Positions 46,456-54,502 of a stretch of DNA of 64,000 nucleotides are shown piece by piece. The position numbers and the translations under genes are program-made. Positions within the stretch are counted from its first letter, which is position 1, and each line of letters starts with the position of its first letter. The notes under the pieces are model-generated. The model had not been told where the DNA came from and did not search any database. It saw only the letters and a list, made by a program, of their open reading frames with translations. Source of the DNA: Streptomyces iranensis (lineage in GTDB: Bacteria; Actinomycetota; Actinomycetes; Streptomycetales; Streptomycetaceae); the NCBI RefSeq assembly GCF_017874715.1, contig NZ_JAGGLR010000001.1, positions 124,001 through 188,000 of the forward strand, written 5' to 3'.

Positions 46456-47402
46456 TCGTCGTCGCCGGAGAAGCCCTGATCGACCTCGTGCCCGAGCGCA
46501 TGTCGAGCGTCGCGGCGGGGGGCCAGTTGCCCGCGCTGCGCCCCGCGCGCGGCGGCGGCCCGTACAACACCGCGCTGGCGCTGGGGCGGCTCGGCTCGCC
46601 CACCGCGTTCTGCTCGCGGGTCTCCACGGACGGCTTCGGGGAGGCGCTGCTGGAGGGCCTGCGGAAGGACGGCGTGGACACCGCGCTGGTGCAGCGCGGC
46701 GAGGAGCCCACAACCCTGGCCGTCGCCTCCATCGGGGCCGATGGCTCGGCCGGGTACGGCTTCTATGTGCAGGGCACCGCGGACCGGCTCTTCACCCTGC
46801 CGCCGTCCCTCCCCGAGGGGGTGAGCGCGCTGTCGCTCGGCACCTGCTCACTGGTGCTGGAGCCGGGCGCGAGCGCGTACGAGGAGCTGCTGCGGCGCGA
46901 GGCCGGACGCGGGGTCTTCACTACGCTGGACCCCAATATCCGCACCGGCCTGATCCCCGACGCCGGGGCCTACCGGGCCCGCTTCCACGGCTGGCTGCCC
47001 CATATCGGCCTGCTGAAGCTGTCCATAGAGGACGCCAGGTGGCTGGCCGACTCGGAGGACGCGGGAGATGTCGAGAGGGCCGTGGGCGCGTGGCTCGCGG
47101 CGGGCCCGGCGGCCGTGGTGCTCACCCATGGCGGGGAGGGGCTGAGCGTACGGCGCCAGGACGGCTCGGTGATCTCGGTACCGGGCGAGCGGGTGGACAT
47201 CGTGGACACCATCGGGGCGGGCGACACCGTGAACGCCGCGCTGCTGCACCGGCTTGCGGGGCACCAGGCGCTGTCGGCGCCCGCGCTGGCCAAGCTGGAC
47301 GAGGCGGCCTGGCGGGATGTGCTGGGCTTCGCCGCCCGCGCCGCCGCGATCACCTGCTCCCGCGCGGGCGCGGAGCCGCCCTACGCGTCCGAGCTGGCCT
47401 GA
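46452..47402 (+). CDS. PfkB family carbohydrate kinase (fructokinase-like)
   Basis: 316 residues from GTG 46452, overlapping the LacI stop by four bases (GTGA). [14 protein letters not shown] opens the fold, GGGPYNTALALGRLGSPTAFCSRVSTDGFGEALLEGLRKDGVDT near 35 is the PfkB signature 1 region, and VDIVDTIGAGDTVNAALLHRL near 246 carries the catalytic aspartate. It phosphorylates a sugar, probably fructose or a close relative, with ATP. No transporter is adjacent. Confidence 0.9.
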   Translation: MIVVAGEALIDLVPERMSSVAAGGQLPALRPARGGGPYNTALALGRLGSPTAFCSRVSTDGFGEALLEGLRKDGVDTALVQRGEEPTTLAVASIGADGSAGYGFYVQGTADRLFTLPPSLPEGVSALSLGTCSLVLEPGASAYEELLRREAGRGVFTTLDPNIRTGLIPDAGAYRARFHGWLPHIGLLKLSIEDARWLADSEDAGDVERAVGAWLAAGPAAVVLTHGGEGLSVRRQDGSVISVPGERVDIVDTIGAGDTVNAALLHRLAGHQALSAPALAKLDEAAWRDVLGFAARAAAITCSRAGAEPPYASELA

Positions 47403-47424
47403 GCTAGACCGTTACGCCTGCGCT

Positions 47425-47458
47425 CGCGCCGCGCCCGGGTCGGTCCGGGCGCGGCGCG
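47425..47458. terminator. Bidirectional terminator between sugar kinase and uvrA
   Basis: Stem CGCGCCGCGCCCGG (47425-47438), six-base loop, complement at 47445-47458. It serves the convergent pfkB-like gene and uvrA. Confidence 0.8.
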
Positions 47459-47474
47459 GGCACAGCGGCTTGGG

Positions 47475-50400
47475 CTACTTCGCGGCCGCCCGCTTGGAGG
47501 CGGCCGTGGTCTTGGCCGCCGCCTTCTTGGCCACGGTCTTCTTAGCCGCGGTCTTCTTGGCCGCCGTGGACTTCGCGGCGGCCTTCTTGGCGGGCGCCTT
47601 CTTGGCGGTCACGCCGCCCTTGCGCGCGGCGGGCACCGTGGCGTCGCTCACCCGGTCGCCCAGCATGTCCCGCAGGAACTTCCCGGTGTGGCTGACCGGG
47701 ATCGAGGCCACATCCTCCGGGGTGCCCTCGGCGACCACCAGACCGCCGCCGCTGCCGCCCTCGGGGCCCATGTCCACGACCCAGTCGGCCGTCTTGATCA
47801 CATCGAGGTTGTGCTCGATGACGATCACCGTGTTGCCCTTGTCCACCAGGCCGGAGAGCACGCTGATCAGCTTGCTGATGTCCTCGAAGTGCAGACCGGT
47901 GGTCGGCTCGTCCAGCACATACACCGTGCGGCCGGTCGACCGCTTCTGGAGCTCGCTCGCCAGCTTGACGCGCTGGGCCTCACCGCCGGAGAGGGTCGGC
48001 GCGGGCTGCCCGAGCCGGACATAGCCCAGCCCGACCTCGTTGAGGGTGCGCAGATGGCGGGCGATGGTGGGCACGGCCTCGAAGAAGTCGAGGGCCTCCT
48101 CGATGGGCATGTCCAGCACCTCGGCGATGGACTTGCCCTTGTAGTGCACCTCCAGGGTCTCCCGGTTGTAGCGCGCGCCGTGGCAGACCTCGCACGGCAC
48201 ATACACATCCGGCAGGAAGTTCATCTCGATCTTGATGGTGCCGTCACCGGAGCAGTTCTCGCAGCGGCCGCCCTTGACGTTGAAGGAGAAGCGTCCGGGC
48301 TGGTATCCGCGGACCTTGGCCTCCATCGTCTCCGCGAACAGCTTGCGCACATGGTCGAAGACGCCGGTGTACGTGGCCGGGTTCGAGCGCGGGGTACGGC
48401 CGATGGGCGACTGGTCGACATGCACCACCTTGTCGACGAGATCGTCGCCGGCGACCCGGGTGTGCCGCCCGGGAACCGCCCGCGCACCGTTCAGCTCGCG
48501 GGCCAGATGGGTGTAGAGGATGTCGTTGACCAGCGTGGACTTACCCGATCCGGAGACACCGGTGACGGCGGTGAGCACCCCGAGCGGGAAGGACACATCG
48601 ATGTCCTGGAGGTTGTTCTCCCGGGCGCCGTGGACCGTAAGGCGCCGCTTGGGATCCATGGGCCGGCGCGCCGCCGGCAGCGGGATGGCCTTCTTGCCGG
48701 ACAGATAGTGCCCGGTCACCGACTCCTGGTTGACCAGCAGCTCGCTCAGCGGCCCACTGTGCACCACCTTGCCGCCGTGCTCGCCCGCACCCGGGCCGAT
48801 GTCCACCACCCAGTCCGAGGTCTTGATGGTGTCCTCGTCGTGCTCCACGACGATCAGGGTGTTGCCGAGGTCGCGCAGCCGCACCAGCGTCTCGATCAGC
48901 CGGTGGTTGTCGCGCTGGTGCAGGCCGATGGACGGCTCGTCCAGCACGTAGAGCACACCGACCAGACCGGAGCCGATCTGGGTGGCCAGCCGGATGCGCT
49001 GGGCCTCGCCGCCGGAGAGGGTGCCCGCGGCGCGGTTGAGCGAGAGATAGTCCAGGCCGACGTCGACCAGGAACCGCAGCCGCTCGTTGACCTCCTTGAG
49101 GACCCGCTCGGCGATGGTCTTCTCGCGCGCGCTCAGCTCCATGCCGCGCAGGAACTCGGCGCATTCGCTGATCGACATCGCCGAGACATCCGCGATGGAC
49201 TTGTCCTGCACGGTGACGGCCAGGACGATCGGCTTCAGACGGGTGCCCTCACAGGTGGGGCAGGGCACCTCGCGCATATAGCCCTCGAACCGCTCCCGGC
49301 TGGCGTCGCTCTCCGCCTCGGAGTGGCGCCGCTTCACATAGGGCAGCGCGCCCTCGAAGGCCGTGGTGTACGCCCGCTGGCGGCCGTAGCGATTGCGGTA
49401 GCGGACCTCGATCTGGGTCCGGTGCCCGTTGAGCAGCGCCTTCTTGGCGCGCTGCGGAAGCCCGGCCCAGGGGACGTCCATACGGAAGCCGAGCGCGTCG
49501 GCGAGCGCGCCGACCAGACGGCCGAAGTAGTCCTTGGTGTGGCCGTGGGACCAGGGGTGGATGGCGCCCTCGTCCAGCGACTTCTCCTCGTCCGGGACGA
49601 TCAGCTCCGGGTCGACCTCCATCCGGGTGCCGATGCCGGTGCACTCCGGGCAGGCGCCGAAGGGGGAGTTGAAGGAGAAGGTGCGCGGCTCGAGCTCCTC
49701 GAAGGACAGGTCGTCGTACGGGCAGTAGAGATGCTCGGAGAACATCCGCTCCCGCTGCGGGTCGTCCTCCTCCAGGTCCACGAAGTCGAGGATCACCATG
49801 CCGCCGGAGAGGCCGAGCGCGGTCTCCACCGAGTCCGTCAGCCGGCGCTTCGCGCTGTCCTTGACGGTGAGGCGGTCCACGACCACCTCGATGGTGTGCT
49901 TCTCCTGCTTCTTCAGCTTCGGCGGGTCGGACAGCTGGATGGTGGCGCCGTCCACCCGGGCGCGGCTGTAGCCCTTGGTCTGGAGATCGGAGAAGAGGTC
50001 GACGAACTCCCCCTTGCGCTCGCGCACCAGCGGGGAGAGCACCTGGAAGCGGCTGCCCTCGGGGAGCTCCAACACCCGGTCCACGATCGCCTGCGGCGAC
50101 TGGCGGGCGATCGGACGGCCGCACTCGGGGCAGTGCGGCTTGCCGATACGGGCGAACAGCAGCCGGAGGTAGTCATAGACCTCGGTGATGGTGCCGACCG
50201 TCGAGCGCGGGTTCCGCGAGGTCGACTTCTGGTCGATCGACACCGCGGGGGACAGGCCCTCGATGAAGTCCACATCGGGCTTGTCCATCTGCCCCAGGAA
50301 CTGGCGGGCGTAGGAGGAGAGCGACTCGACGTACCGGCGCTGCCCCTCGGCGAAGATCGTGTCGAACGCGAGGGACGACTTGCCCGACCCGGACAGCCCG

Positions 50401-50492
50401 GTGAAGACGATGAGCGAGTCGCGAGGAAGGTCGAGTGAGACGTTCTTGAGGTTGTGCTCGCGAGCGCCACGAACGATGAGACGGTCGGCCAC
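47475..50492 (-). CDS. uvrA: Excinuclease ABC subunit UvrA with a Lys/Ala-rich tail
   Basis: 1005 residues from GTG 50492 (AAAGGTG nine bases upstream). Two ABC modules: Walker [13 protein letters not shown] near residue 33 and [12 protein letters not shown] near 655. Zinc motifs are CPECGRP (~123), CPTCEG (~413), CENCSGDG (~750) and CEVCHGARY. Signatures [18 protein letters not shown] and [15 protein letters not shown] follow. UvrA finds DNA damage with UvrB. The last ~48 residues are Lys/Ala repeats ([18 protein letters not shown]...), beyond the usual end of the family. Confidence 0.96.
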   Translation of the reverse strand: MADRLIVRGAREHNLKNVSLDLPRDSLIVFTGLSGSGKSSLAFDTIFAEGQRRYVESLSSYARQFLGQMDKPDVDFIEGLSPAVSIDQKSTSRNPRSTVGTITEVYDYLRLLFARIGKPHCPECGRPIARQSPQAIVDRVLELPEGSRFQVLSPLVRERKGEFVDLFSDLQTKGYSRARVDGATIQLSDPPKLKKQEKHTIEVVVDRLTVKDSAKRRLTDSVETALGLSGGMVILDFVDLEEDDPQRERMFSEHLYCPYDDLSFEELEPRTFSFNSPFGACPECTGIGTRMEVDPELIVPDEEKSLDEGAIHPWSHGHTKDYFGRLVGALADALGFRMDVPWAGLPQRAKKALLNGHRTQIEVRYRNRYGRQRAYTTAFEGALPYVKRRHSEAESDASRERFEGYMREVPCPTCEGTRLKPIVLAVTVQDKSIADVSAMSISECAEFLRGMELSAREKTIAERVLKEVNERLRFLVDVGLDYLSLNRAAGTLSGGEAQRIRLATQIGSGLVGVLYVLDEPSIGLHQRDNHRLIETLVRLRDLGNTLIVVEHDEDTIKTSDWVVDIGPGAGEHGGKVVHSGPLSELLVNQESVTGHYLSGKKAIPLPAARRPMDPKRRLTVHGARENNLQDIDVSFPLGVLTAVTGVSGSGKSTLVNDILYTHLARELNGARAVPGRHTRVAGDDLVDKVVHVDQSPIGRTPRSNPATYTGVFDHVRKLFAETMEAKVRGYQPGRFSFNVKGGRCENCSGDGTIKIEMNFLPDVYVPCEVCHGARYNRETLEVHYKGKSIAEVLDMPIEEALDFFEAVPTIARHLRTLNEVGLGYVRLGQPAPTLSGGEAQRVKLASELQKRSTGRTVYVLDEPTTGLHFEDISKLISVLSGLVDKGNTVIVIEHNLDVIKTADWVVDMGPEGGSGGGLVVAEGTPEDVASIPVSHTGKFLRDMLGDRVSDATVPAARKGGVTAKKAPAKKAAAKSTAAKKTAAKKTVAKKAAAKTTAASKRAAAK

Positions 50493-50647
50493 GCCGGTCG
50501 GCACCTTTCTTGAGAGAGTCGGGGTGCGCCGAGCCCGCTCGCGGGGCGGCCCTGCCGGTCGGAGCAGAGGCGGAGCGGAGCGAAGCCCCCAACCCAGGGT
50601 ATGGGGGCACGACGACGATGTCTTAAGGATGCAGCACACCGAGCCTA

Positions 50648-50663
50648 TAGCACGCACATTCGA
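50648..50663 (-). promoter_or_regulatory. Degenerate LexA (SOS) box in the uvrA promoter
   Basis: On the minus strand TCGAATGTGCGTGCTA compares with the actinobacterial SOS box TCGAAC-N4-GTTCGA: nine of twelve defined bases match, with one half nearly perfect. It overlaps the probable -10 TATAGG, about 155 bases before the uvrA start. Confidence 0.35.
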
Positions 50664-50721
50664 TTTGCGGGCCACGGGAGCCGACTTCACCCGATCGTGT
50701 GGCGAGCACTACGGTCGGGTC

Positions 50722-51070
50722 ATGGCCGACTACGCCGGGGCCGATCACGCCGGGGCCGACTACGCGCGGGACGCCGCCGTACAGGAGGCGACGGACCGGC
50801 TGCTGACCGCCGGGCTGCCGCTGCGCCGCCTCATCACCGTGCTCCTCGTACAAGGTTCGCCGGGCGCCCGGATATTCCCCCGGTGCGGCCGGCCGCCGGG
50901 CCCGGTGAAGCGGACGTCCGGCACACCGGCCGCCCCGCCACCCCGGGGAATCCCCGGTCACCGTCACCGGCTCCCCCGCCGCCCCGCTGGGCCGGCTCAC
51001 CGGCCGTACGGACGGCGCCGATCTCTCCTGCCCCGACGGTCCCTTGCCCGTCCTGCCCGCACTAGGCTGA
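50722..51070 (+). pseudogene. Remnant of a mycothiol-dependent maleylpyruvate isomerase family gene
   Basis: Protein-like segments occur in order in three different frames. [14 protein letters not shown] (from 50722) resembles the N-terminus of the family. A second frame gives [15 protein letters not shown] (~50853-50900). A third gives [26 protein letters not shown] and [11 protein letters not shown], ending at TGA 51068-51070, which is the family C-terminus. A whole gene would be about 690 bases, so roughly half is deleted and at least two frameshifts remain. It ends four bases before the MBL gene, a likely former operon partner. Family assignment is from memory of typical sequences. Confidence 0.7.
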
Positions 51071-51074
51071 GGCC

Positions 51075-51731
51075 ATGACCTACAGCGGAGTGGTGACGGT
51101 CGGCGGACCGGCCGACGTGCACGAACTGCCCGACCTCATGATCTCGAAGGTCGCGGTCGGCCCCATGTCCAACAACGCCTATCTGCTGCGCTGCCGGGCC
51201 ACCGACGAACAGCTGCTGATCGACGCCGCCGCGGAGCCGCACACCCTGCTCTCCCTCATCGGCGAGAGCGGGATCGCGTCCGTGGTCACCACCCACCGCC
51301 ACCCCGACCACTGGGGCGCGCTGCGCGAGGTGATGGAGGCCACCGGCGCCCGTACCTACGCGGGCCGCTACGACGCGGAGGGCATCCCGGCGCGCACCGA
51401 TGTCCTGGTCGAGGACGGCGACACGCTGCGGGTCGGCCGGGTCGAGCTGACCGCCCGCCATCTGGTCGGCCACACCCCCGGCAGCATCGCCCTGATCTAC
51501 GACGATCCGCACGGCCATCCGCACGTGTTCACCGGCGACTGCCTGTTCCCGGGCGGGGTCGGTAACACCCGTAAGGATCCCAAGGCGTTCGAGAGCCTGA
51601 TCAACGACGTCGAGACCAAGCTCTTCGACCAGCTCTCCGACGAGACCTGGGTCTACCCGGGCCACGGCGACGACACCACCCTCGGCGCCGAGCGCCCGCA
51701 CCTCGGGGAGTGGCGCGAGCGCGGCTGGTAG
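51075..51731 (+). CDS. MBL fold metallo-hydrolase
   Basis: 218 residues, single metallo-beta-lactamase fold. Metal residues are His74, His76, Asp78 and His79 (THRHPDHWG), His133 (GHTPGS), Asp155 (TGDCLF) and His197 (YPGHGDD), a full binuclear set of the glyoxalase II-like type. The substrate is unknown, possibly a thioester or a mycothiol conjugate given the ruined partner gene upstream. TAGGCT lies six bases before ATG 51075, so it may be transcribed alone as a leaderless mRNA. Confidence 0.9.
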   Translation: MTYSGVVTVGGPADVHELPDLMISKVAVGPMSNNAYLLRCRATDEQLLIDAAAEPHTLLSLIGESGIASVVTTHRHPDHWGALREVMEATGARTYAGRYDAEGIPARTDVLVEDGDTLRVGRVELTARHLVGHTPGSIALIYDDPHGHPHVFTGDCLFPGGVGNTRKDPKAFESLINDVETKLFDQLSDETWVYPGHGDDTTLGAERPHLGEWRERGW

Positions 51732-51810
51732 CGGCGCCCGCACGGCCCCGGAGCGCCGCGCGCCTCCGTACGCCCCGTGACCCCCGGCGGGCCGGGGCGG
51801 TTGTCGCGTC

Positions 51811-53163
51811 ATGCAGCACGACCGCTCACCGCAGCATGACCGCTCACCGTCCATGGCCCGCCTCGCGGCCGCATCGCTGGTCGGCACCGCGATCGAGTTC
51901 TACGACTTCTTCGTCTACGGCACGGCCGCGGCGCTCGTCCTCGGCCCGCTGTTCTTCCCCACTTTCTCGCCGCTGGCCGGCACTCTCGCCGCCTTCGGCA
52001 CCTTCGCCGTCGGCTTCGTCTCCCGGCCGCTGGGCTCGATGCTCTTCGGGCCCCTCGGCGACCGCCATGGGCGCCGTCCGGTGCTCATCGCCTCGCTGCT
52101 GCTCACCGGTCTCGCGACCGTCGCCGTGGGCTTCGTCCCGACGTATGGCTCGATCGGTATCGCCGCCCCCGTCCTGCTGCTCGTGCTGCGCTTCCTGCAG
52201 GGGCTGGGGCTCGGCGGCGAGTGGGGCGGTGCGGTGCTGCTGACCGCCGAGCACGCGCCCGCCGCAAGGCGCGGGCTGTGGTCGGGCTTTCCGCAGGTCG
52301 GCCCGTCCATCGGCTTTCTGCTGGCCAACGGCACGATGCTGGCCCTGTCGGCCACGCTGAGCGACGGCGAGTTCCGGTCCTGGGGGTGGCGGGTGCCGTT
52401 CTGGGGCGCGGGGCTGCTGGCGGGCGCCGGGCTGCTGCTGCGGGCCCAGGTGGCCGAGTCCCCGCGGTTCCGGGAGCTGGCCGAGCGCGGCGAGCAAGCC
52501 GCGGCTCCGCTGGCCGAGGTGGTGCGCGGCCACTGGCGGCTGGTCCTGCTGACCGCGGGCGGGCTCGCGGTGGGCTACGCCGTCTTCTACGCGGTCACGA
52601 CCTGGTCGCTGGCGTACGGCACGGAGCGGCTCGGGGTGGCCCGCACCACCCTGCTGGGCTGCATCATGGCGGCCGTGGCGGTCCTGGGCGCCCTGACGCC
52701 CCTGGCGGCCCATCTCGGCGACCGCTTCGGACGGCGGCCGATGTGCCTGGTGGGCTGCGTGGCCATCGTGGTGTGGATGTTTCCGCTGGTGGCGCTGTTG
52801 CGCACCGGTGAGCCGCCGCTGATGTTCCTGGGCTTCCTGGGCGCGCTGCTCTCCTTCATCACCATGTTCGCCGTGACCTCGGCCTATCTGCCCGAGCTGT
52901 TCGAGGCGCGGGTGCGCTGTACGGGGGCGGCGCTCGGCTACAACCTCGCGGGCGTCCTGGGCGGTGCGCTCACCCCGATCGTGGCGACGGCGGTGTCCCA
53001 CGGCGACGGCCCGCCCTGGGGCGTCGCCGCGTATCTGACCGCCGTGGCACTGCTGAGTCTGGGCTGCTTCGCCCTACTGCCGGAGACACGGCCGACGGCC
53101 GACCGTCCGGACGGTGGACGGTCGACCGTACGGCCTCTGGAGGCCGGGGAGGCGGCTGTGTGA
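51811..53163 (+). CDS. MHS family MFS transporter (metabolite:proton symporter)
   Basis: 450 residues, twelve predicted helices. ASLVGTAIEFYDFFVYGTAAALVLGPLFFP at the start and RPLGSMLFGPLGDRHGRRPVLIASL near 70 are hallmarks of the MHS branch (KgtP/ProP/ShiA type); RFLQGLGLGGEWGGAVLLTAEHAP near 130 is another. It probably imports an organic acid or osmolyte. The N-terminus contains an 18-bp duplication (QHDRSP twice); ATG 51853 (MARLAAAS) is an alternative start without that tail. Confidence 0.9.
   Translation: MQHDRSPQHDRSPSMARLAAASLVGTAIEFYDFFVYGTAAALVLGPLFFPTFSPLAGTLAAFGTFAVGFVSRPLGSMLFGPLGDRHGRRPVLIASLLLTGLATVAVGFVPTYGSIGIAAPVLLLVLRFLQGLGLGGEWGGAVLLTAEHAPAARRGLWSGFPQVGPSIGFLLANGTMLALSATLSDGEFRSWGWRVPFWGAGLLAGAGLLLRAQVAESPRFRELAERGEQAAAPLAEVVRGHWRLVLLTAGGLAVGYAVFYAVTTWSLAYGTERLGVARTTLLGCIMAAVAVLGALTPLAAHLGDRFGRRPMCLVGCVAIVVWMFPLVALLRTGEPPLMFLGFLGALLSFITMFAVTSAYLPELFEARVRCTGAALGYNLAGVLGGALTPIVATAVSHGDGPPWGVAAYLTAVALLSLGCFALLPETRPTADRPDGGRSTVRPLEAGEAAV
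51814..51849. repeat. 18-bp tandem duplication at the MHS transporter N-terminus
   Basis: Two 18-bp units (CAGCACGACCGCTCACCG and a copy with one change) encode QHDRSP twice immediately after the initiator codon. Confidence 0.85.
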
Positions 53164-53253
53164 GCCCGTCTCCCGGATCCGGGACCGGACAAAGCTGTCG
53201 GACGCCGCCGGGCGCTGTCGGGCGCCGTCAGGGCGGTGACGCCGCGGGCGCCG

Positions 53254-54258
53254 TCAGACGTCGACGCTGTCCTTGTCCCGGGCCCGGTCCTCCCCGCTCC
53301 CCGCCTCCGCCAGGGCCTTTTTCTTCGAGGCGTACAGACTGGTGGCCGTGGTGACGGCGAGCACCGCGCAGATGACGCCGAGCGAGACCGGGATACTGAT
53401 CTCCGGGACATGCACCCCGGACTCGTGCAGCGCGTGCAGCACCAGCTTGACGCCGATGAAGCCGAGGATGATCGACAGTCCGTACGAGAGGTGGACCAGC
53501 TTCCTGAGCAGGCCGCCGATGAGGAAGTACAGCTGGCGCAGGCCCATCAGCGCGAAGGCGTTGGCGGTGAAGACGATGTACGGGTCCTGGGTGAGGCCGA
53601 AGATCGCGGGTATCGAGTCCAGCGCGAAGAGGACGTCGGTGGTGCCGATCGCCAGCATGACGATCAGCATCGGGGTCATCAGCCGCTTGCCGTTCTCCAC
53701 GATGAACAGCTTGGTGTCGTGGTACCGGTCGGTGGACGGGAACCGCTTCTCGACCGCCTTGAGCAGCCGGTTCCCCTCGAACTCCGCTTCCTCCTCATCG
53801 GCCCGCGCCTCCTGGATGAGCTTCCAGGCCGTCCAGATGAGGAAGGCGCCGAAGATGTAGAAGACCCAGGCGAAGGTCGAGACGATCGCGGCGCCGGCGG
53901 CGATGAAGACGGCGCGCAGCACCAGGGCGATGAGCACACCCACCATCAGCACGCGCTGCTGGTAGATCGTCGGCACGGCGAACTTCGCCATGATCAGAAC
54001 GAAGACGAAGAGGTTGTCGACGCTCAGCGACTTCTCGGTGATGAAGCCCGCGAAGAACTCGCCGGAGGGCTGGCCGCCCGCGAAGACCAGCAGTCCGAGC
54101 CCGAAGAGCCCGGCGAGGGCGACCCAGACGCCGGTCCAGATCCCGGCCTCCTTGATGGAGACCTCATGCGGTTTGCGGCCGCCTATGAAGAAGTCGGCGG
54201 CGATCAGGGCGCAGAGGCCGATGATCGTCAGCCCCCACATGGTCACGGATACGTCCAC
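53254..54258 (-). CDS. TerC/Alx family integral membrane protein
   Basis: 334 residues, about nine membrane helices. GGRKPHEVSIKEAGIWTGVWVALAGLFGLGLL near residue 26, ITEKSLSVDNLFVFVLIMAKF near 72 and GTTDVLFALDSIPAIFGLTQDPYIVFTANAFALMGLRQLYFLIGG near 200 hold the conserved acidic residues of the family. Related Alx and MeeF/MeeY proteins export manganese, some metallating secreted proteins. GTG 54258 has GGAGG four bases upstream. A Mn-type riboswitch occupies the leader, which supports a manganese role. Confidence 0.92.
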   Translation of the reverse strand: MDVSVTMWGLTIIGLCALIAADFFIGGRKPHEVSIKEAGIWTGVWVALAGLFGLGLLVFAGGQPSGEFFAGFITEKSLSVDNLFVFVLIMAKFAVPTIYQQRVLMVGVLIALVLRAVFIAAGAAIVSTFAWVFYIFGAFLIWTAWKLIQEARADEEEAEFEGNRLLKAVEKRFPSTDRYHDTKLFIVENGKRLMTPMLIVMLAIGTTDVLFALDSIPAIFGLTQDPYIVFTANAFALMGLRQLYFLIGGLLRKLVHLSYGLSIILGFIGVKLVLHALHESGVHVPEISIPVSLGVICAVLAVTTATSLYASKKKALAEAGSGEDRARDKDSVDV

Positions 54259-54262
54259 GGTT

Positions 54263-54307
54263 CCTCCGGCATTCGTACGGCAGTCTCAGCGTCGTCGCTG
54301 CCGGAGG
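54263..54307 (-). promoter_or_regulatory. Anti-Shine-Dalgarno switch between riboswitch and terC
   Basis: CCTCCGGCA on the RNA (54307-54299) is the 3' strand of riboswitch helix P1 and is perfectly complementary over nine bases to TGCCGGAGG (54271-54263), the terC ribosome binding site. The two pairings are mutually exclusive, so ligand-stabilised P1 would free the site. Confidence 0.72.
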
Positions 54308-54421
54308 TCTCTTCCGCCCATGGACCGCGCCATGGACCGGAGTCCCGGGATTCCGTCCGGCCTCCTGGTGCCGGACGGAATCCGTGGTGACGGGAACACC
54401 GCTAAGGAGTACTCCCCTCCG
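54302..54421 (-). ncRNA. yybP-ykoY manganese riboswitch upstream of terC
   Basis: On the minus strand the element begins CGGAGGGGAGTACTCC, has TTCCCGTCACCACGG, a 14-bp hairpin arm (54348-54383) and ends GGAAGAGACCTCCG. GGGGAGTA near the 5' end, the CCGTCA segment and AGACC at the 3' end are the conserved elements of the yybP-ykoY class; CGGAGG/CCTCCG closes helix P1. The class binds Mn2+ and often sits before TerC/Alx genes. Confidence 0.8.
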
Positions 54422-54429
54422 CGTAAAAG

Positions 54430-54459
54430 AGAGTACAGGAATCCCCATGAAAGAGTAAA
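54430..54459 (-). promoter_or_regulatory. Probable terC promoter
   Basis: On the minus strand TTTACT (54459-54454), 18-base spacer, TACTCT (54435-54430). Transcription would start near 54423, right at the first base pair of riboswitch helix P1. Confidence 0.5.
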
Positions 54460-54473
54460 GAGAAAGGCAAAAT

Positions 54474-54502
54474 CCCTGGTCAGGCTGGTCAGCCCTGGTC
54501 AG
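54474..54502. repeat. Threefold CTGGTCAG repeat over the stop of the TerD fusion gene
   Basis: CCCTGGTCAG, GCTGGTCAG and CCCTGGTCAG follow one another. The last copy contains the TGA stop (54499-54501) of the minus-strand TerD fusion gene. Confidence 0.8.

Noticed and set aside
50601..51065. 154-residue intact gene between uvrA and the MBL gene
   Set aside because: Only its middle is family-like; its ends are out-of-frame translations of the pseudogene segments.
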